Shown: positions 47,077 to 59,509, numbered from the stretch's first letter. The stretch: 64,000 nucleotides of DNA from Gnetum montanum (GCA_015680685.1 MNCI01005871.1:369153-433152); one strand, 5' to 3'. Notes: a model not told the origin generated them from the sequence alone. Numbers and translations are program-made.

Positions 47077-47077
47077 T

Positions 47078-47095
47078 TGGCACCATTGCTGAGGA
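47078..47095 (+). other. Primer binding site, tRNA-Asp type
   Basis: TGGCACCATTGCTGAGGA, one base after the LTR end; 14-15 of 18 match the complement of tRNA-Asp. Confidence 0.75.
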
Positions 47096-47208
47096 TGGTG
47101 CTAGTTATCTAGATTAGTTATATCATACAAGATTGTTGTAACAAGTATTCATGATATATCTTTTAGAAAAGAGATTAATTTCAACTAAGTCACACATGAT
47201 TCACTGTA

Positions 47209-49528
47209 ATGTCTCCATCACAAGACCATGCTAATGCCACAACTAGTGAGGCAATTCATTAGAGAACTAACAAATTATATGATGATGAAGATGAAGTTTG
47301 AAGTACTCAACCTTATGCAAGGATCCCCTATATTCATGAACACCCCAATGGTACTCAAGGATTCTTGTCATCCAACTCTAACACCTCTAGTGAGGATGGG
47401 ACATTCCGTAGAATGAGGGGGCCCGTAAGGCTTAGGACCTTCTCAATAGTTAACAAGAATTTATTCAGGAATGATTGGAAAACTTAAAAAAGTCATGATG
47501 AGTTTTCCAGTTCTTTCTCTTCCTCTACCCCTTCAATGTCAGGTCATGACATGGATGACCATCTTTCAAGGGATTGGTGTAGAACTAAAAATCAAGCTCA
47601 CAGGAAAAATTGAGAACACGAACATGAATAAGGACAACATTTTTCCAACTCATAAATTCATAACCTACCTAGTGATGATGAACCCCTATTGGCCATGAAG
47701 AGCCTAATGCATATACAAGAGGTTGTTCAAATATCCTGCAGGCATCACAAATAAAGTTGTCTACCCAGGCTTGATTTAAACAACTTTCCCAAGTTTTTAG
47801 GAGGCTATGATTTAGATCTGCAATAGCATTTACAAGCCTTCTATGATGCCTATGCATGGAAAAATATTGATAATGGGTGGAAAAAACTTAAGCTCTTTCC
47901 TATGACACTCATTGACCAAGAAAAAGTATGGTACAGATCCTTAAAACCAAAATCAATTCATAGATGGCCAACAATGGTAGGACTCTTTACTGAATGATAT
48001 CAAACCTATGCCAAAGTGTCAGCCTTGAGGAGACAAATCCAATAATGGAAACAAGGGCAACATGAAACCTTGTACATGGCCTTAGAAAGATACTATTCTT
48101 TGTTAAACAAATGCCCAGGCCATGGGTTTTCCGATGAGAGGCTAATGTATCACATCATGGATGGACTTCATAATGAAACGAGGGAGACTCTAGGGATGTA
48201 TGTCCCAAGTCAACTATATGAGCTACAGATCCACCAACTCCAAGAGCTATCAAATGTGTAGCAAAAGAATAAGGAGAAATAGCTAAATGGAAGAATGTTG
48301 AAAGTTCTCAATAGGACCAAAATCTCAACTTAGCAAGGGTCCATGATCATGAAGAGGAGAAATCAACTCACTTCAAGGAGGTGGAATCATCTTTGCCAAT
48401 CCTACAATCACTAGATGAAATCAAGGCAAAGATTAATAAGATAATAGAATGGGTACATAAAAAATATGGAGAATATGCTAACATTAGTAGAGGTAGAACT
48501 ATGTCAAATCAAGAAATAGGATAGGACACCATGCAACAATTAGAACGAAGGGTTGAAGACAATAAGAATATGAGCTCAACTTCCAATCATATGTATCAAT
48601 GTAATTTTTTTTTGTATGATCACCCCAAAGGACAATGCCAAATCTTTTCACATTTACATGAGCATTAGGGAGGAATGCTACATCTAGATTTCATACAGAA
48701 ATATCAGGTTCAACCGTAGTGGTAAAAACCCCAATCATGGGGGAAACCACCACCAACTAGACCATACCTTTGTATGTCCCAACACCAAACGCTTATTATG
48801 TGCAACACCCTATTTCTCCAATTGGATCAACATCCTCTACTTCACCTCATCGCTATCATTCTCCCGAGTACTATCCACCCATGTCCTCTCTAACAAGATC
48901 ACCACCTTATGTGCCTTACACTTTTCCTCAACCTCAATATTCACATCCTTCACCTCCTTCTACATTGCCACCAATTGTACCAAAAGGTTTTGCACCACAA
49001 CACCAACCCATGAACATTACTTATGCTGCTACTGTCAACAATAGTGGAGGTACTCAAAAGCGTTCTTTCTTCAGGCATGGACGTAGAAAGAAACAACATA
49101 ATTCTGAAACCACCACATCCTCCAACTCAACAGAATCCAAATGATGTGATGCATCTTTATCCTCAAACTCATTTCCTCTTGTTACTTTATTCGAGTCACC
49201 AATTAATGCTCCAACAACCATGTGTCCCAATGAATATAACCACATAGGGAGACATATTGATCCTTGCATACCATCTTATGGTCACAGGTGCCATAGTGAG
49301 TTAGCTCCTTATCACATGAACACATCTTATAATCTACCCCACTATATTTACTATAATCAAGTGTGTGAACTCCAATTTGGGTACATTCCAAACATCCTGT
49401 CAAAAGACACCCAATGGTTTGGATATGACTAGGTCCCAATATTTCCAAAATGCATGGATCCCAACCTTCCATTTATTAATTCTAACAATGATCAAAAGTT
49501 TAGTTATGGGGGATATCCTACATTCTAA
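47209..49528 (+). pseudogene. Family A gag, copy B1 (full length, decayed)
   Basis: It starts MSPSQDHANATTSE and runs to SYGGYPTF then TAA. The gag core is at 47770-48260 (RLDLNNFPKFLGGYDLD, KLFPMTLIDQEKVWYRSL, LERYYSLLNKCPGHGF), the Cys/His patch YQCNFFLYDHPKGQC near 48600, and the Pro/Ser-rich C-terminal domain in open frames 48770-49144 and 49220-49432. Ten or more stops and frameshifts. Best full-length example of the family's gag layout in the window. Confidence 0.8.
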
Positions 49529-50981
49529 TAAGCAGAATTAATAAATATTTTTCTTTTTTTTTTAATTTTACAATTTTTTTTCTAGTTTTTCATCTTTCAA
49601 TTTGTTATTTTATATTTTTATTTGCTATTTTATATTTTTATTTATTATTTTATCTTTTTATCTTTTTATGAGTAATCTCATCTATGAATAAAACACTCAT
49701 GTGACTCGTTGGTTGAGGTGTTGTTCTATGCTATCAAGCCTCAACTGGCTAATTATTTGTATAGCAAGCCCACCACATACACCCAACCATTCTATTAATA
49801 AGAGTTTCTACTCTGGGTATGATGATATTCTTGTCATCATAAAAAATTAAAAGTAATTTTGTGCTCATTATGCCCAAAGCGAAAAATGATGGACTAAGAG
49901 GAAATGACCAAGGTGTGACATCAAGGAGACTTGTGGATTCTCTTTGGTGACATCTGTAGGAGTTATCATGCAACCTGGTTATACTAAGATCCTTGTAGAT
50001 CTAACGACAAATTAAAGTACGGGTAATAAAGGCACTTAATAAAGAAACCCAATGCTATTCTAGGGGGTCCCATTAGAAAGACATGCACTCATGCCTGAAG
50101 GTAGGTGGCTTCTCTGGATTACACATCAAAAAAGAAAAGAAAAGAAAAGAAAAGCAAATAAAAAAGAAGAAGAGAAAGTGTGCCAAAGCGGCTTGACAAA
50201 AACAAATGTGCCACAAAGAAATTCCAAATCACTCCTCCCATGAACAAAACACCAAGTGATCGTATGCCTTGCTATCATGATGCTCTTATGGTTGTCCATC
50301 ATTGGATGAAATAATGCAATGTCAGTGATCAGAGGAATGTACTTGGTCTTGATTTTGGAGTGATAGGCTAATAACACATTAATCACATCCTACACTCAAG
50401 ATTCATTGTGCCCTGGGTTAGTTACCTCATGTCTCAATCTTTGCAATCCCGTGAATAATTCACCTCATCTTGTTGTTCATGTATTTGTGACTTGTGTCTT
50501 GTGTAGAATTGAATTCATATCTCATCATGGTGGTATCTACATGTGTGTGTTTTTTTGCATCAATATAGATTACATTTAACCCTTCTAGCGCCTATCGACA
50601 TTTTAAGGTGTGGTTACGCAAGGACATTATAGGTTGGAACCTACTTTGGGAAGGATCCACTTGTGTGACTTTTGTAATTTATACTTGTTGCACATCATCA
50701 CATCATTTTATATCCTCTGAGTAGTTCATTGCCAAATCTATTATTTCCTTTTTCATCATTTTATCAAACATTCCTCAAAACCATTGCATGTCCTTTTATA
50801 TGTCAGCTAAATAAATTAGGTTTGACATTAAACTTGTAGGGAAACTTCCTTGAAAAAATTTCTAACTCTAAAATCATACTAAGCAAAGAATTCAACATTT
50901 ATTAAAGGAAATGAATAAGGTATGACATAATTTAACTTCTTTTAATAATCTTAGTAACAATTGATCTTTGTGTGATTATAG
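49529..50981 (+). other. Family A internal noncoding region (B1)
   Basis: Poly-T tract at 49545-49680, then conserved noncoding blocks shared with 54555-56001. The GATATC/TATA promoter module seen in minus copies is absent. It ends in CTTAGTAAC...TTATAG (50950-50981), the acceptor-like site. Confidence 0.6.
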
Positions 50982-51310
50982 ATAGCCCCTAAAAGAGGAC
51001 AATAAGGAGGACCTTCTCAAGGTGCAATTGAACACCCAGGGAGAGGCAGAGACCAAGGACCTCATGCAAAACATGCAGAGTAGGAGGCACAATCATTCAA
51101 CATCCATTAGGGAACTCCTGTCACTGCACAATCTAGCCAAGAAAAAGGTGGATAGGTCAGGGCCCGAGCCTACGAAGAGGAATGACGACTATTTGCACCA
51201 TGGCATGTCAAGGCCAATCAAGTGTTCCCATAGTTATCATGTCCATGGGAAGTGCCGACTCCATGAAACATTGGAACATCAGCATGAACAACACATAATC
51301 CTTAGATAGA
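50982..51310 (+). pseudogene. Family A short ORF2, copy B1
   Basis: Begins ATAGCCCCTAAAAGAGG, aligned to the MAPKRGQ start of long ORF2 but with ATG changed to ATA. Similarity to long ORF2 fades after about 35 codons. A 95-codon frame from 51022 holds KCSHSYHVHGKC, a Cys/His cluster also present at 56002-56330. It is a deletion derivative or a different short protein; function unknown. Confidence 0.4.
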
Positions 51311-51603
51311 AGAGGAGAAATGTTAGACACTTCTTCAAAGGTATCAATCTCAAAAACCTAGAATGCAGGACAAAGGAAAGGCATCCATGGAGGAGCCACC
51401 ACCAACGGAAACCCCATGAGTTCCACAATTTTTATATTTTGTGTCTTTGTGTCTGTGTCTAAATTTTTTTTAGTCCCACATTGTGGCATAAAATAGTTCA
51501 TTTTCATTTAGTAATCTCATATGTATCCCCTATCTATAATTGAACAAAGTTGTTCCTCACTTTCCTTAACTTGAGGATGAATTGTTATTCAGTTGTGGGG
51601 CTA
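51311..51603 (+). other. Family A 3' spacer and polypurine tract
   Basis: Noncoding, ending in AGTTGTGGGGCTA directly before the LTR at 51604. Confidence 0.65.
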
Positions 51604-52507
51604 TGATGAATCATGGTTTGCCAGGTGCTGACATTGGACCCTTGACATTAGACCCTTGACATCGAAACCTCGATATTGGACCCCCAATATCAGACCCTCA
51701 ATATTGGGTACGCGATATTGTAGCCTGGGTAATGATATTGGATACACGATATCACGGTTCCTATGTAAGCCCATAAATACACCTTTGGGCACACAGGAAG
51801 GAGAGTTAGAGTAAGTGTAGAAGTAGAGTCTTTTTGTTCATTTTTAGTTCATCTCAACGCTTTCCCCCATGCATGCCCACAGTGTGATGATTATAATTGT
51901 ACAGAACCTTTATTTGAGTGTGACGTACTTGGACACGCACATGACCGGTAATAAAGATCAAGATTACTTCATCATTGCAGAATTCACTTAATTTTAATTG
52001 TTTAATTGTTATTGTTATTTATTTTTTCCTAATTAATATTTCTTATCCTTTACTATCCCTATTATTAAATGCAGAATGAGTACAACTTAATCACGAGCAT
52101 TTAAGTGTGACTACTTGGTAACCTTGTAGCGTATCTAGGAGCACTCAAGTAATATACACTTGGTAATCCTAGAAGTAGTACACAAGGTCCAAGATGTATA
52201 TGGATGATTAAGGATGGATGCTCATCGCACTTAGGCTAACTTAGATTCTCTTCTTCCACTCCCTCTTAGCTAAAATAAAGTTATTCTCCATTGCCTCTAG
52301 GAGTAGCACTAGTTTAGGCCCACATCATACACCTCACTCTGAACTAAACCATATGTGACAAAGAAAATACAAGTCTAGGTGGGAAGATAGTGATCTACGA
52401 TCAACGTGTAACTATCTAGATACCACAACTAGCCCACCCACAAAGTTTGACTGAATCATGCATGAACACTTGTACTCGTATGGTTGAGTGTAGGGGTACC
52501 TCACCAC
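51604..52507 (+). mobile_element. Family A LTR B2, U5 end interrupted
   Basis: About 904 bp of LTR from TGATGAATCATGG. Six 14-bp U3 repeats (51634-51718), CCATAAATAC near 51771. It stops at CTCACCAC; the last bases TCATCA reappear at 54163-54168 after an inverted ORF2 fragment. Confidence 0.85.
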
Positions 52508-54162
52508 ATAGAGTGCTTGGCCTCGTTTTGCCACACGCTTATTTCAATTGCTATCTTTTGATGGATTTCATGCACCTCCTCCATTGAAAGGGTTTGATTT
52601 TCTTTAGCTAAGAATTTTTTGTCTTGGTTGACCCTAACAAATTATTCTCACAACTGCTGAAAATTTTCTTTGAGAATCCTTTTTTGTTTTTCCATAGTGG
52701 TCAACCAAAGATTGTCTATGGTAAGTAATTTATTCTCCTCTTGCAAGGCTTTGAGTGCTTTGGCATGTGCATATGTCTACACTTGTGCCTTGGAAGCATC
52801 CCAATTGGCCTTCTCCTTTTCCTCTACCACTTTCTTATTTTCTGCCAAAAATTTAGTAAGATCCTCTATCCTAAAAGACTCTAGCTGCTTTGTGGGGATA
52901 AATTGAGATGGGTCCTATTGTGTAGCTTGCAGGGTGATGAGCTTCTCTTGGAGTCTTTCCAACTTCACATTTGCATGCTCGACCTTAATCTCTGCCATGA
53001 CAAACTTCCCCTTGGTGGAGATGAGGTCTAATTGAGTTTCTATGACATCTTGTGGGATATCGAAAAAGGATGTCATCACTAGTCCTGTCTATAGCAACCG
53101 ATCGAGAACATCCTCATGCTCCGTAGGAGTCATCAAGAGACTGGCCAAAGTTTTAGCATCACGTGCTTCCATAAAGTCTATTTTTAGCACAATAGGGATA
53201 TTGAATGATTCCTTGATGTGGTCCATGACCACTTCTGTGGCTCTCATTGCATCTTGGTGTTTCTTGACCATGACTGTGGCACCTTCACCAGTTTCCAATT
53301 GTAGTTGAAAGGATGCAACATTTCCCAAGATCTGTTGCGACCAATGTAACCCCCCTCCTCCTGTTTCGATTGACATCTCACCATGTGCGTGATCAATGGA
53401 GACTGTGGATTGTATGGCATCATCGATGACCCAGAAGAGATTGGCATCATCACGATTTCCTTAGCTAACCGTCTCAGCGATAGCCCTGAGATGGCTCATC
53501 AATGGTTGATAATCCTACGACGGTGGCGATAGTTGGTCTTGCTGGCATGTGCTAGGCCCCACATCTTATTGTTGACTAGGCCTTATGCTTGGGAGTTGGC
53601 TAGGGCCTGCAGTTTGAGTTATAGTGGGCTCCACCATCTATTCTTGTTTCAGCTCCAGTGTCTCACCAACTCTTTTCCTTGGGGTTGGTGGCTTTAGGAA
53701 TTTAGCAAATGAAGCATTTTGGGAATTTCTTGGATGTTATTGGTGTACCCCAGAATTCTAGCATGTTGACATAGCTTCCTGGTGAGACAAGGGAAGGGCA
53801 ATGCGAACTTCCTTGTCTTGTGTTCTTCAAATTACCTTAAAATCTTCGTGAGATACAAATGGGGTAGGTTAGTATTAACCTTTCCCATCAATATAGCACT
53901 TCCTCTAGCCAGATACATGGAGATTCTATTCAATCCTTTTATGGAGAAGATGCGATAAGTACATATCTTGAAATAAATCCTCTCCTCTAGGGTCAACTCT
54001 CCACACGCCTTGTCTTCCTTGCCATATTTCCTTTTTAACCAAATTTTTTGCACATCAGCATCGAAGCGAGTGGGTAGGTGAGTAACGTTTGGCCTTGTAT
54101 TTAGAAGATTTAACACTTTCAAAATGGATTTGGTAGAGAAATCTACAGAAACACCACGAATA
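52508..54162 (-). pseudogene. Inverted long-ORF2 fragment inside an LTR end
   Basis: Minus-strand sequence equivalent to about 3655-5300: domain block 54130-53830 (LEERIYFKICTYRIF), Thr/Glu-rich block 53376-53089, coiled-coil part to 52508. It lacks the ORF2 start and end. It belongs to the long-ORF2 subfamily although it sits in the short-ORF2 composite, so two subfamilies were mixed. Confidence 0.7.
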
Positions 54163-54169
54163 TCATCAT

Positions 54170-54244
54170 TGGCACTATTGTCGGGGATTGAACCTAGGTC
54201 GCCCACGTGATAGGCGAGAATACTCACCACTATACTACAAAGAC
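54170..54244 (-). pseudogene. Full-length tRNA-Asp copy with CCA at the primer-site position
   Basis: The 75 nt on the minus strand begin GTCTTTGTAGTATAGTGG and end CAATAGTGCCA, aligning end to end with plant tRNA-Asp. Anticodon loop CTATCAC gives ATC where GTC is expected. The T-loop region GGTTCAATCC, the acceptor stem and other pairs carry mostly transition changes. Plant nuclear tRNA genes do not encode CCA, and the CCA complement lies one base after LTR end TCATCA, just where the family A primer site belongs. I infer a reverse-transcribed primer tRNA, not an active gene. Confidence 0.85.
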
Positions 54245-54554
54245 CATGTGGCCCAATGAATATAACCACATAGGGAGACATACTGATCCTTGCATACCAT
54301 CTTATAGTCAAGGGTGCCATAGTGGGCCAAATTCTTATCAATTAACCACATCTTATAACTTGCCCCACTATGTCAACTTTAATCAAGTGTGTGAACCCCA
54401 ATTTGGGTACATTCCAAACACCTCATTAGAAGACACCCAATGGTTTGGATATGACTAGGTTCCAATATCTCCAAAATGCATGGATCCCAACCTTCCATTT
54501 ATTAATTCTCCCCATGATCAAAATTTTAGTTATGGGGGATATCCTCCATTCTAA
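54245..54554 (+). pseudogene. Family A gag C-terminal fragment, copy B2
   Basis: Joins the tRNA copy at CATGTG, equivalent to about 49219 in copy B1, and runs to SYGGYPPF then TAA. The whole N-terminal gag and leader are missing. Confidence 0.7.
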
Positions 54555-56001
54555 AAAGTAGAATTAATAAATATTTTTTCTTTTCTTTAATTTTACAATT
54601 TTTTGTTTTCTAGTTTTTCATCTTTTAATTTGTTGTTTTATCTTTTTATTTGTTATTTTATTATTTTATCTTTTTGAGGGTAATCTCATCTGTAAATAAA
54701 ATACTCATGTGACCTGTTGGTTGAGGTGTTGTTCTATGATATCAAGTCTCAAGTGGCTAATTATTTAGACAGTAAGCCCACAACATCCACCCACCCATTC
54801 TATTAATAAGAGGTTCTACTCTGGGTATAATGATATTCTTATAATCATGAAAACTTAAAAGTAATTTTGTGCTCATTATGCCCAGAGTGAAGAATGATGG
54901 ACTAAGAAGGAATGGCCATGGTGTGACATCAAGGGGACTTGTGGATTCTCTTTGGTGACATCTGTAGGTGCTATCATGTAGCCTGGGTGTACTAAGATCC
55001 TTGTAGATCTAACAAAAATTGGAAGTAAGAGTAATAAAGGCACTTAATCGAAACTCAATGCTATTCTGGGGGTCCCACTAGAAAGACATGCACCCATGCC
55101 TAAAGGTTGGTAGCTTCTCTAGTTCACTATTAGAAAGGACAAAGTGCCAAAGCAACTAGAAAAAAATGATGAGAAAGAAAAAAAAGATGAACCACACAAG
55201 AAAAGATCAAAAGAAAAGATGTGTGTGTGTCACAGATTCCAAATCACTCCTTCCTTGGACAAAACACCAAGTGATCATACACCTTGCTATCATGGTGCTC
55301 TTATGGTTGTCCATCATTGGATGAAACAATGTGATGTCACTTATTAGAAGAATGGACTTGATATTGATTTTGGAGCAATAGGCTAATGACACATTAATCA
55401 CGCCCTACACTTAGGATTCATTGTACCCTAGGTTATTTATCTCATGTCCCGATCTCTACAATCCCTTCTATAATTCACCTCATCTTGTTAGTCATGTATT
55501 TGTGACTTGTGTCTTGTGTAGCATTGAATTCATATCTAATCATGGTGGCATCTACATGTGTGTGTTTTGTTTTGTTGCATCGATGTAGATTACATTTAAC
55601 CCTTCTAGTACCTACAAACATTTTAAGGTGTGGTTACACAAGGGCATTAGAGGTTGGAACCTACTTTGGGGAGGATCCACTTGCGTGACTTTTGTAATTT
55701 GTACTTTTTTCACATCATCACATCATTTTATACCCTCTCAGTACTTTATTGCCAAATCTATTCTTTCCTTTGTCATCATTTTATCAAACATTCCTCAAAA
55801 CCATTACATGTCCTTTTATGTGTCACCTAAACAAATTAGGTCTGACATTAAAATTTTAGGGCAACTTCTTTGAAAAAATTTCTAACTCTAAAATCACACT
55901 AAGAAAAGAATTCAACATTTATTAAAGGCAATGAGTAAGGTATGAAATAATTGAACTTCTTTTAATAAGCTTAGTAACAATTGATCTTTGTGTGATTGTA
56001 G
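54555..56001 (+). other. Family A internal noncoding region (B2)
   Basis: Closely parallels 49529-50981, including poly-T tract and acceptor-like TTGTAG at 55996-56001. No gene. Confidence 0.6.
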
Positions 56002-56330
56002 ATAGCCCCTAAAAGAGGACAACAAGGAGGACCTTCTCAAGGTGCAACTGAATGCCTAGGGGGAGGCAAAGGCCAAGGACCTCATGCAGAGTAGGAGGCA
56101 CAATCATTCAACATCCATCAGGGAACTCTTATCACTACACAATCTAGCCAAGTAAAAGATGGAGAGGTTAGGGCCTGAGCCTACAAAGAGGAAAGACGAC
56201 TATTTTCTACATGGCATGTCAAGGCCAATCAAGTGTTCCCGTAGCTGCCATGTCCATGGGAAGTGTGGACTCCATCAAAAATTAGAACATCAACATGGAT
56301 GACTCATAATCCTTGGATAGAAGAGGAGAA
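56002..56330 (+). pseudogene. Family A short ORF2, copy B2
   Basis: ATAGCCCCTAAAAGAGG start and Cys/His cluster as in 50982-51310, with further stops. Spacer 56331-56609 follows. Confidence 0.4.
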
Positions 56331-56609
56331 ACATTAGGTGCTTCTTCAATTGTATCAATCTCAAAAGCCTGGAGTGCACGACAAAGGAAAGGTAGCCATG
56401 GAGGAGCCACCACCACCTGGAACCACATTAGTTCCAAGAAAATTTTTTCTATCTTTAATTCTATGTTTGTGTCCCAATTTTGTTGTATTCATCTCTCCAT
56501 TGCAACATGAATAAATTCCTAGTCTGTCAATAATCCCATACCTATCCACCGTGTAATTAAATGAACTTGTTCCTCACTTTCTTTGAATCAAGGATAAGTT
56601 GTTATTCAA

Positions 56610-57542
56610 TCATGGGGGTATGATGAATCATGGTTTGTCAGGTGCTAATATTAGACCTTTGACATCGGACCCTTGATGTCAAACCCTTGACATTGGACCC
56701 TTAACATCAAACCTGCAATATCAGGTATGCGATATCGTGGCTTGGCCAACGATATCAAATACACGACATCATGACTCCTTTGTAACCCTATAAATACATA
56801 TCTGGGTGCACAGGAAGAGTCAGTTAGTAAGTAAGTTAGCGTTAGAATAGAGTCTTTTTGTTCATTTTTAGTTCATCTCAACCCTTTCCTCAGTGCATGT
56901 CAGTAGTGTGATATTTGTAATTGTATGGAACCTTTATTCGAGTGTGACGTACTTCGACATGCACATGATCAATAATAAAAATCGAGATTACTTCATCATT
57001 GCAGCATTCACTTAATTTTAATTGCTTACTATTATTGTTATTTATTGTTTTCCTAATTAATATTTCTTTACCTTCATTTACTACGCCTGTTATTAAACGT
57101 GGAATGAGTAGAAATTAATCATGGGCATTTAAGTGTGACTACTTGGTAACCCAACAGCATATTTAGGAGCACTTAAGTAATATACACTTGGTAATCCCAG
57201 AAGTAGTACACGAGGTCCAAGATGTGTACAAATGATTAAGGATGGATGCTCATCGCACTTTGGCTAGCTTAGATTCTCTTCTCTCATTCCCTATTAGCTT
57301 AAAGCAAAGTTATTTTTCATTGCCTCTAGGAGTAACATTAGTTTAGGACCACATCATACACCCCACTCTGGACTAAACCATATGTGACGAAACAAATACT
57401 AGTCTAGGTGGGAAGATAATGAACTGTGATCAATGTGTAACTATCTAGATACCACAACTAGCCCATATGTGGAGTTCAACCGAATTATGCATGAATAGTC
57501 GTATTCATATGGTTGAGTGTAGGGGTACCTCGCCACTCATCA
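56610..57542 (+). mobile_element. Polypurine tract and family A LTR B3
   Basis: TCATGGGGGTA (56610-56620) then the LTR 56621-57542 (922 bp) ending CCACTCATCA. U3 14-bp repeats at 56650-56720; CCTATAAATAC near 56788. Confidence 0.88.
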
Positions 57543-57546
57543 TTTA
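57543..57546 (+). other. TTTA LTR-LTR junction
   Basis: Four bases separate two complete LTRs in the same orientation. TT equals the two bases that follow LTR ends in this family (CATCA-TTGG) and TA the two that precede LTR starts (GGGTA-TGATG). This is the product expected when full cDNA ends are ligated. Confidence 0.75.
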
Positions 57547-58512
57547 TGATGAATTGTGGTTTGTTAGGTATTGATATCGAACCCTTGACATCAGACCCTT
57601 GACGTCGGACCCTTAACATCAAACCCTTGACATTAGACCCTTGATATTGGATCCCTGATATCGAACCATGATATCAAACATGCGATATCAGGTACGTGAT
57701 ATCGTAGCCTAGTCAACAATATTGGATACACGATATCATGACTCTTGTGTAAGCCTATAAAGAGACATTTGGATGCACAGGAAGAGTCAGTCAGTAAGTA
57801 AGTTAGTGTTAGAATAGAGTATTTTGTTCATTTTTAGTTCATCTCAAACCCTTTCCTCAGTGCATGTCCACATTGTGATGATTGTAATTGTACAAAATCT
57901 TTATTCGAGTGTGACATACTTGGACATGCACATGACCAGTAATAAAGATTGAGATTAATTCATCATTGCAGCATTCACTTAGTTTTAATTACTTACTATT
58001 ATTGTTATTTATTGTTTTCCTAATTAATATTTCTTTACCTTCATTTACTACCCTTGTTATAAAACACGGAATGAGCACAACTTAATCACAAGCATTTAAG
58101 TATGACTACTTGGTAACCCAGTAGCATATCTAGGAGCGCACAAGTAATATACACTTTTACATGAGGTCCAAGATGTGTACGGATGATTAAGGATGGATGC
58201 TCATCACACTTAAGCTAGATTAGATTCTCTTCTCTCATTCCCTATTAGCTTAAAGCAAAGTTATTTTCCATTGCCTCTAGGAGTAGCACTAATTTAGAAC
58301 CACATCATACACCTCACTCTAGACTAAACCATATGTGATAAAGAAAATACTAGTCTAGGTGGGAAGATAGTGAACTGTGATCAACATGTAACTATCTAGA
58401 TACCACAACTAGCCTATCTACAAAGTTTGATCAAATCATGCATGAACGCTCATATTCATATGGTTGAGTGTAGGGGTACCTTGCCACTCATCATTGGCAC
58501 CGTTGCCGGGGA
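57547..58512 (+). mobile_element. Family A LTR B4 and tRNA-Asp primer site
   Basis: LTR 57547-58493 (947 bp), with six or more 14-bp U3 repeats (57575-57665). Primer site TGGCACCGTTGCCGGGGA at 58495-58512, one mismatch from the tRNA-Asp complement, the best in the window. Confidence 0.9.
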
Positions 58513-58639
58513 TGGTACTAGTTATTTAGATTAGTTATATCATACAAGATCACTCTAACAAATTATTCATGATATATCTTTTAGAAAAGAGATTAATTTC
58601 AAGTAAGTCACACACAATTTGTAATAATGTCTTGTAATA

Positions 58640-59499
58640 ATGTCTCCATCACAAGACCAACAAATTCTATGATGATTAAGATGAAGTTTGGAGTACTCAA
58701 CCTTATGTAGGGATCCCCTATGTTCATGAACACCCCAATGATACTCAAGGACTCTCGTCAAACAACTTTGACACCTCTAGTGAGGATGGGACATCTCGTA
58801 GAATGAGGGGGCTCGTAAGACCTGGGACCTTCTCAATAGTTAACAAGAATTTATCTAGGGATGATTGGAAGACTTACAAAAGTCATGACAAGTTTTCCAA
58901 TTCTTTCTCTTCCTCTACCCCTTCAACATTAGATTGTAACATGGATGACCATCTTTCAAGGGATCAACGTAGAACTAAAAGTCAAGCCTAAAAGAAAAAT
59001 TGAGAACACCAACATGAACAAGGACAACATCATTCCAACTCACAAATTCATAACCTACCTAGTGATGATGAACCCTTGTTGGCCACTAAGAACCTAATGC
59101 ATATACAAATAGGCTATTCAAATATTTTGCAGGCATTGCAAAGAAAGTTGTCTACCCAAGCTTGATTTAAAAACTTTCCCAAGTTTTTAGGAGGTTATGA
59201 TTTAGATCTGCAATAGCATTTATAAGCCTTCTATGACACCTGTGCATGGAAAAATATTGATAATGGATGGTAAAAATTTAAGCTCTTTCCTATGACACTC
59301 ATTAGCTAAGGAAAAATATGGTATAGATCCTTAAAATCAAAATCAATTCGTAGATGGCCAACAATGGTAGACCTCTTTACTAAATGATATCAAACCTATG
59401 ATAGAGTGTTAGCCTTGAGGAGACAAATCCAAGAATGAAAACAAGGACAACATGAAACCTTGGACATGACCTTAGAAAGATACTATTCTTTGTTAAACA
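58640..59499 (+). pseudogene. Family A gag N-terminal half, copy B3
   Basis: The start MSPSQDQ at 58640 follows a small duplication of the start region (58627). The gag core ends at LERYYSLLNS, where it joins an inverted LTR through a short filler (59500-59509). Stops throughout. Confidence 0.7.
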
Positions 59500-59509
59500 G
59501 TTCATTGGT

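Noticed and set aside
54170-54244. Functional nuclear tRNA-Asp gene
   Set aside because: Genomic CCA, broken acceptor pairs, altered anticodon and fusion to LTR and gag all argue for a reverse-transcribed copy.
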